Part shown: positions 62,052 to 64,000 of the stretch, one piece after another
Numbering within the stretch: position 1 is the first letter of the stretch
Layout: each line of letters starts with the position of its first letter
DNA from: JABCPH02 sp963524305
GTDB lineage: Bacteria; Fusobacteriota; Fusobacteriia; Fusobacteriales; Leptotrichiaceae
Length of the DNA stretch: 64,000 nucleotides
Direction: 5' to 3'
Assembly (NCBI GenBank): GCA_963524305.1
Contig: CAURGH010000002.1
Location: 1-64,000 of the forward strand
The notes under the pieces: model-generated
What the model saw: the letters and a program-made list of their open reading frames with translations, nothing else
What the model was told of the DNA's origin: nothing
Database searches by the model: none
Made by a program: the position numbers and the translations under genes

Positions 62052-62113
62052 GGGATGTTTCATAAAGTGGAGAAATAATTTTCAATTTATGATGCATCCC
62101 TATTCTATTTTTT
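62052..62113 (+). terminator. intrinsic terminator after the substrate-binding protein gene
   Basis: GGGATG (62052-62057) / CATCCC (62095-62100) with inner TCATAAA (62060-62066) / TTTATGA (62086-62092), followed by TATTCTATTTTTTT. Confidence 0.75.
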
Positions 62114-62196
62114 TCATAAAATTTATAAAGTAGTTTTTACTTTAGTAAAAAGTTTAAACAAAAGATAAAAATGTATTTTTATTTTTTTGAAAAATA

Positions 62197-62205
62197 TGTT
62201 ATAAT
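62197..62205 (+). promoter_or_regulatory. extended -10 promoter for typA
   Basis: TGTTATAAT with TATAAT at 62200-62205 and no clear -35; about 110 bases before the start. Confidence 0.5.
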
Positions 62206-62277
62206 ACTCTATAAAATTATGAATTTTAAAATTTTTTGGATATTAATTTTATAAGATTTAAAAGATAGAAAAGTATT

Positions 62278-62307
62278 AAGGAGGAATATAGGCGAGAAAG
62301 TTCGCTT
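62278..62307 (+). promoter_or_regulatory. distal Shine–Dalgarno followed by hairpin before typA
   Basis: AAGGAGG (62278-62284), then AGGCGA (62290-62295) / TCGCTT (62302-62307) with loop GAAAGT. The ATG is at 62317, 32 bases from the Shine–Dalgarno and 9 from the hairpin end. No in-frame upstream start exists. Confidence 0.6.
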
Positions 62308-62316
62308 GAAATTAGA

Positions 62317-64000
62317 ATGAGTAATAAAATAAAAAATATAGCAATAATTGCTCACGTAGATCACGGTAAAACAACATTAGTGGATGCGTTATTGAAGCAA
62401 TCAGGAACGTTTGGAGAACATGAAAAAGTAGATGAAAGAGTGATGGATAGTGATGATTTAGAGAAAGAAAGAGGAATAACAATCTTTTCAAAAAATGCAT
62501 CAATTCATTATGGTGGTTATAAAATAAATGTAGTAGATACTCCAGGACATGCTGATTTTGGTGGAGAAGTACAAAGAATATTAAAAATGGTTGATTCAGT
62601 GTTGTTATTAGTAGATGCATTTGAAGGAGTAATGCCTCAAACTAAATATGTATTGAAACAAGCATTAGAACATGGTTTGAGACCAATTGTTGTTGTAAAT
62701 AAAATAGATAGACCAAATTCTGATCCAGATGCTGTTGTTGATTCAGTATTCGATTTATTTGTTGAATTGGGAGCAAATGACGCACAATTGGATTTCCCAG
62801 TAGTTTATGCTTCTGCAAAAAATGGATTTGCAAAACTTGAATTAGAAGATGAAGATAAAGATATGCAACCTTTATTTGAAATGATTTTAGAACATGTTGA
62901 AGATCCAGAAGGCGATGAAAATGAGCCTTTACAAATGTTGATTACTAATACTGAATATGATGAATATGTAGGTAAATTAGGAACTGGAAGAATTTATAAC
63001 GGAAAAGTTGAAAAAAATGGCGATATAACTTTAATTAAAAGAGATGGAGAAATGGTAAACGCTAAAGTTACTAGAATTTATGGTTATGATGGATTGAAAA
63101 AAGTGGAAATGGAAGAAGCATCGGCTGGAGATATCATAACAATAGCAGGAATTGAAAAAATTGATATAGGAGAAACAGTTGCAGATAGAAATAATCCAAA
63201 ACCCCTTCCATTGATTGATATTGATGAACCTACATTAGCAATGACTTTTGTTGTAAATGATTCACCGTTTGCTGGAAAAGATGGAAAATTTGTAACATCT
63301 AGAAATATTTTGGAAAGATTACAAAAAGAAGTAAATCATAATGTAAGTATGAGATTGGAAATGACTGATTCACCGGATGCCTTTATAGTTAAGGGAAGAG
63401 GAGAACTTCAATTATCAATATTATTAGAAAATATGAGAAGAGAAGGATACGAAGTAGCTGTATCTAAACCAGAAGTAATTTACAAAGAAAAAAATGGACA
63501 AAAAATGGAACCTATAGAATTGGCAATTATTGATGTTGCAGATGAATTTGTAGGAGTTGTTATTGAAAAATTAGGATTGAGAAAAGGTGAAATGGTAAAT
63601 ATGGTTCAAGGAACAGATGGTTATACTAGACTTGAATTTAAAGTGCCTTCAAGAGGATTAATTGGATTTAGAAATGAATTTTTAACAGAAACTAGAGGTA
63701 CAGGAATTTTAAATCATTCGTTCTTTGAATATGAACCATTTAAAGGTGAAGTAACAGGAAGAAGAAGAGGAGTTCTTATTGTAATGGAATCAGGAACAAG
63801 TTTAGGTTATTCATTGAATAACTTACAACCAAGAGGAATCTTATTTATTGGGCCTGGTGTAGAAGTATATGAAGGAATGATCGTTGGAGAACATTCAAGA
63901 GAAAATGATTTGGTTGTAAATGTTTGTAAAGGGAAAAAACTTACAAATATGAGGGCAGCTGGAAGTGATGATGCAGTGAAATTAGCACCTCCAAAAGAAT
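62317..64000 (+). CDS. typA: GTP-binding protein TypA/BipA (3' end outside window)
   Basis: Ribosome-associated translational GTPase. 561 codons are present and the frame is open at the window end; the family is about 605 aa, so roughly 40 residues are missing. G motifs: AHVDHGKTTLVDALL (G1), DLEKERGITIF (G2 region), DTPGHADFGGE (G3), NKIDRP (G4) and SAKNG (G5). Downstream are beta-barrel domain II, two EF-G-like domains, and the TypA-specific RGLIGFRNEFLTETRG-type segment. The start MSNKIKNIAIIAHVDHGKTT matches the family exactly. Confidence 0.96.
   Translation, partial: MSNKIKNIAIIAHVDHGKTTLVDALLKQSGTFGEHEKVDERVMDSDDLEKERGITIFSKNASIHYGGYKINVVDTPGHADFGGEVQRILKMVDSVLLLVDAFEGVMPQTKYVLKQALEHGLRPIVVVNKIDRPNSDPDAVVDSVFDLFVELGANDAQLDFPVVYASAKNGFAKLELEDEDKDMQPLFEMILEHVEDPEGDENEPLQMLITNTEYDEYVGKLGTGRIYNGKVEKNGDITLIKRDGEMVNAKVTRIYGYDGLKKVEMEEASAGDIITIAGIEKIDIGETVADRNNPKPLPLIDIDEPTLAMTFVVNDSPFAGKDGKFVTSRNILERLQKEVNHNVSMRLEMTDSPDAFIVKGRGELQLSILLENMRREGYEVAVSKPEVIYKEKNGQKMEPIELAIIDVADEFVGVVIEKLGLRKGEMVNMVQGTDGYTRLEFKVPSRGLIGFRNEFLTETRGTGILNHSFFEYEPFKGEVTGRRRGVLIVMESGTSLGYSLNNLQPRGILFIGPGVEVYEGMIVGEHSRENDLVVNVCKGKKLTNMRAAGSDDAVKLAPPKE

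Noticed and set aside
1..64000. CRISPR array, prophage, or integrated element
   Set aside because: No regularly spaced direct repeats, phage structural genes, or integrase next to a tRNA were seen. The tyrosine recombinase at 47056 follows recN and looks like a housekeeping Xer protein.

Overview
The window is AT-rich, densely coded DNA from a diderm (Gram-negative-envelope) bacterium. I infer Fusobacteriota, most likely Leptotrichia or a close relative (Leptotrichiaceae). The grounds are a patatin–POTRA–barrel type Vd autotransporter, Kdo/LPS-type and mannose-activation genes (kdsD, manC), many Firmicutes-like gene orders (T-box, L10 leader, pgpH–ybeY–dgkA, rpoD neighbourhood), lipoproteins with SCG lipoboxes, and strong AGGAGG ribosome sites. 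No taxon marker was searched, so the genus is an inference. Almost all genes lie on the + strand.

Layout. 1–3.0 kb: a possible IS256-type insertion-sequence end, then a minus-strand K+ channel, a CoA-disulfide-reductase-like flavoenzyme and uridine kinase. 3.1–14.5 kb: two metallopeptidases, an asparagine T-box riboswitch with asnB, a DEAD-box RNA helicase, a lipoprotein thiol peroxidase, a decayed HAD phosphatase remnant, the patatin autotransporter and a lipid kinase. 14.7–22.0 kb: GH57 branching enzyme, cysteine desulfurase with ThiI (tRNA thiolation), a YihY membrane protein with a very long charged tail, and a NadR-like NAD enzyme. 22.1–34.8 kb: the translation/transcription core, rpmG–tRNA-Trp–secE–nusG–rplK–rplA–(L10 leader)–rplJ–rplL–rpoB–rpoC–gmk–rpoZ, with two L1-type RNA hairpins and structured spacers. 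35.2–40.3 kb: dnaG–rpoD–a degenerate sigma-70 paralogue–nif3. 40.35–40.69 kb: RNase P RNA. 40.8–50.5 kb: manC, kdsD, a Wzx-like flippase, nadK, recN, a XerC/D recombinase, two little-known genes and murA. 50.7–52.7 kb: a DUF4870-like membrane protein, holA and rpsT. 52.8–60.9 kb: a JAB–DinG helicase fusion, pgpH, ybeY, a DgkA–PAP2 fusion, ppaC, an unrecognised gene and a secreted cyclophilin. 61.0–64.0 kb: a lone ABC substrate-binding lipoprotein and typA/bipA, cut by the window end.

How it fits together: most of the window is housekeeping (transcription, translation, replication initiation, envelope precursor synthesis). Regulation visible in the RNA is rich: T-box, ribosomal-protein leaders, and several paired hairpins in spacers. 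No CRISPR array, prophage or complete mobile element is seen.

The points most worth follow-up are: (1) five unlinked genes (tpx, dnaG, kdsD, the cyclophilin gene and typA) that lack a close Shine–Dalgarno but have one further upstream, separated from the start by a hairpin that ends 7–11 nt before the start codon; (2) a full-length but eroded sigma-70 paralogue directly behind rpoD; (3) a DnaG primase that has lost all four zinc ligands; (4) a RadC/JAB-type domain replacing the usual N-terminus of a DinG helicase.
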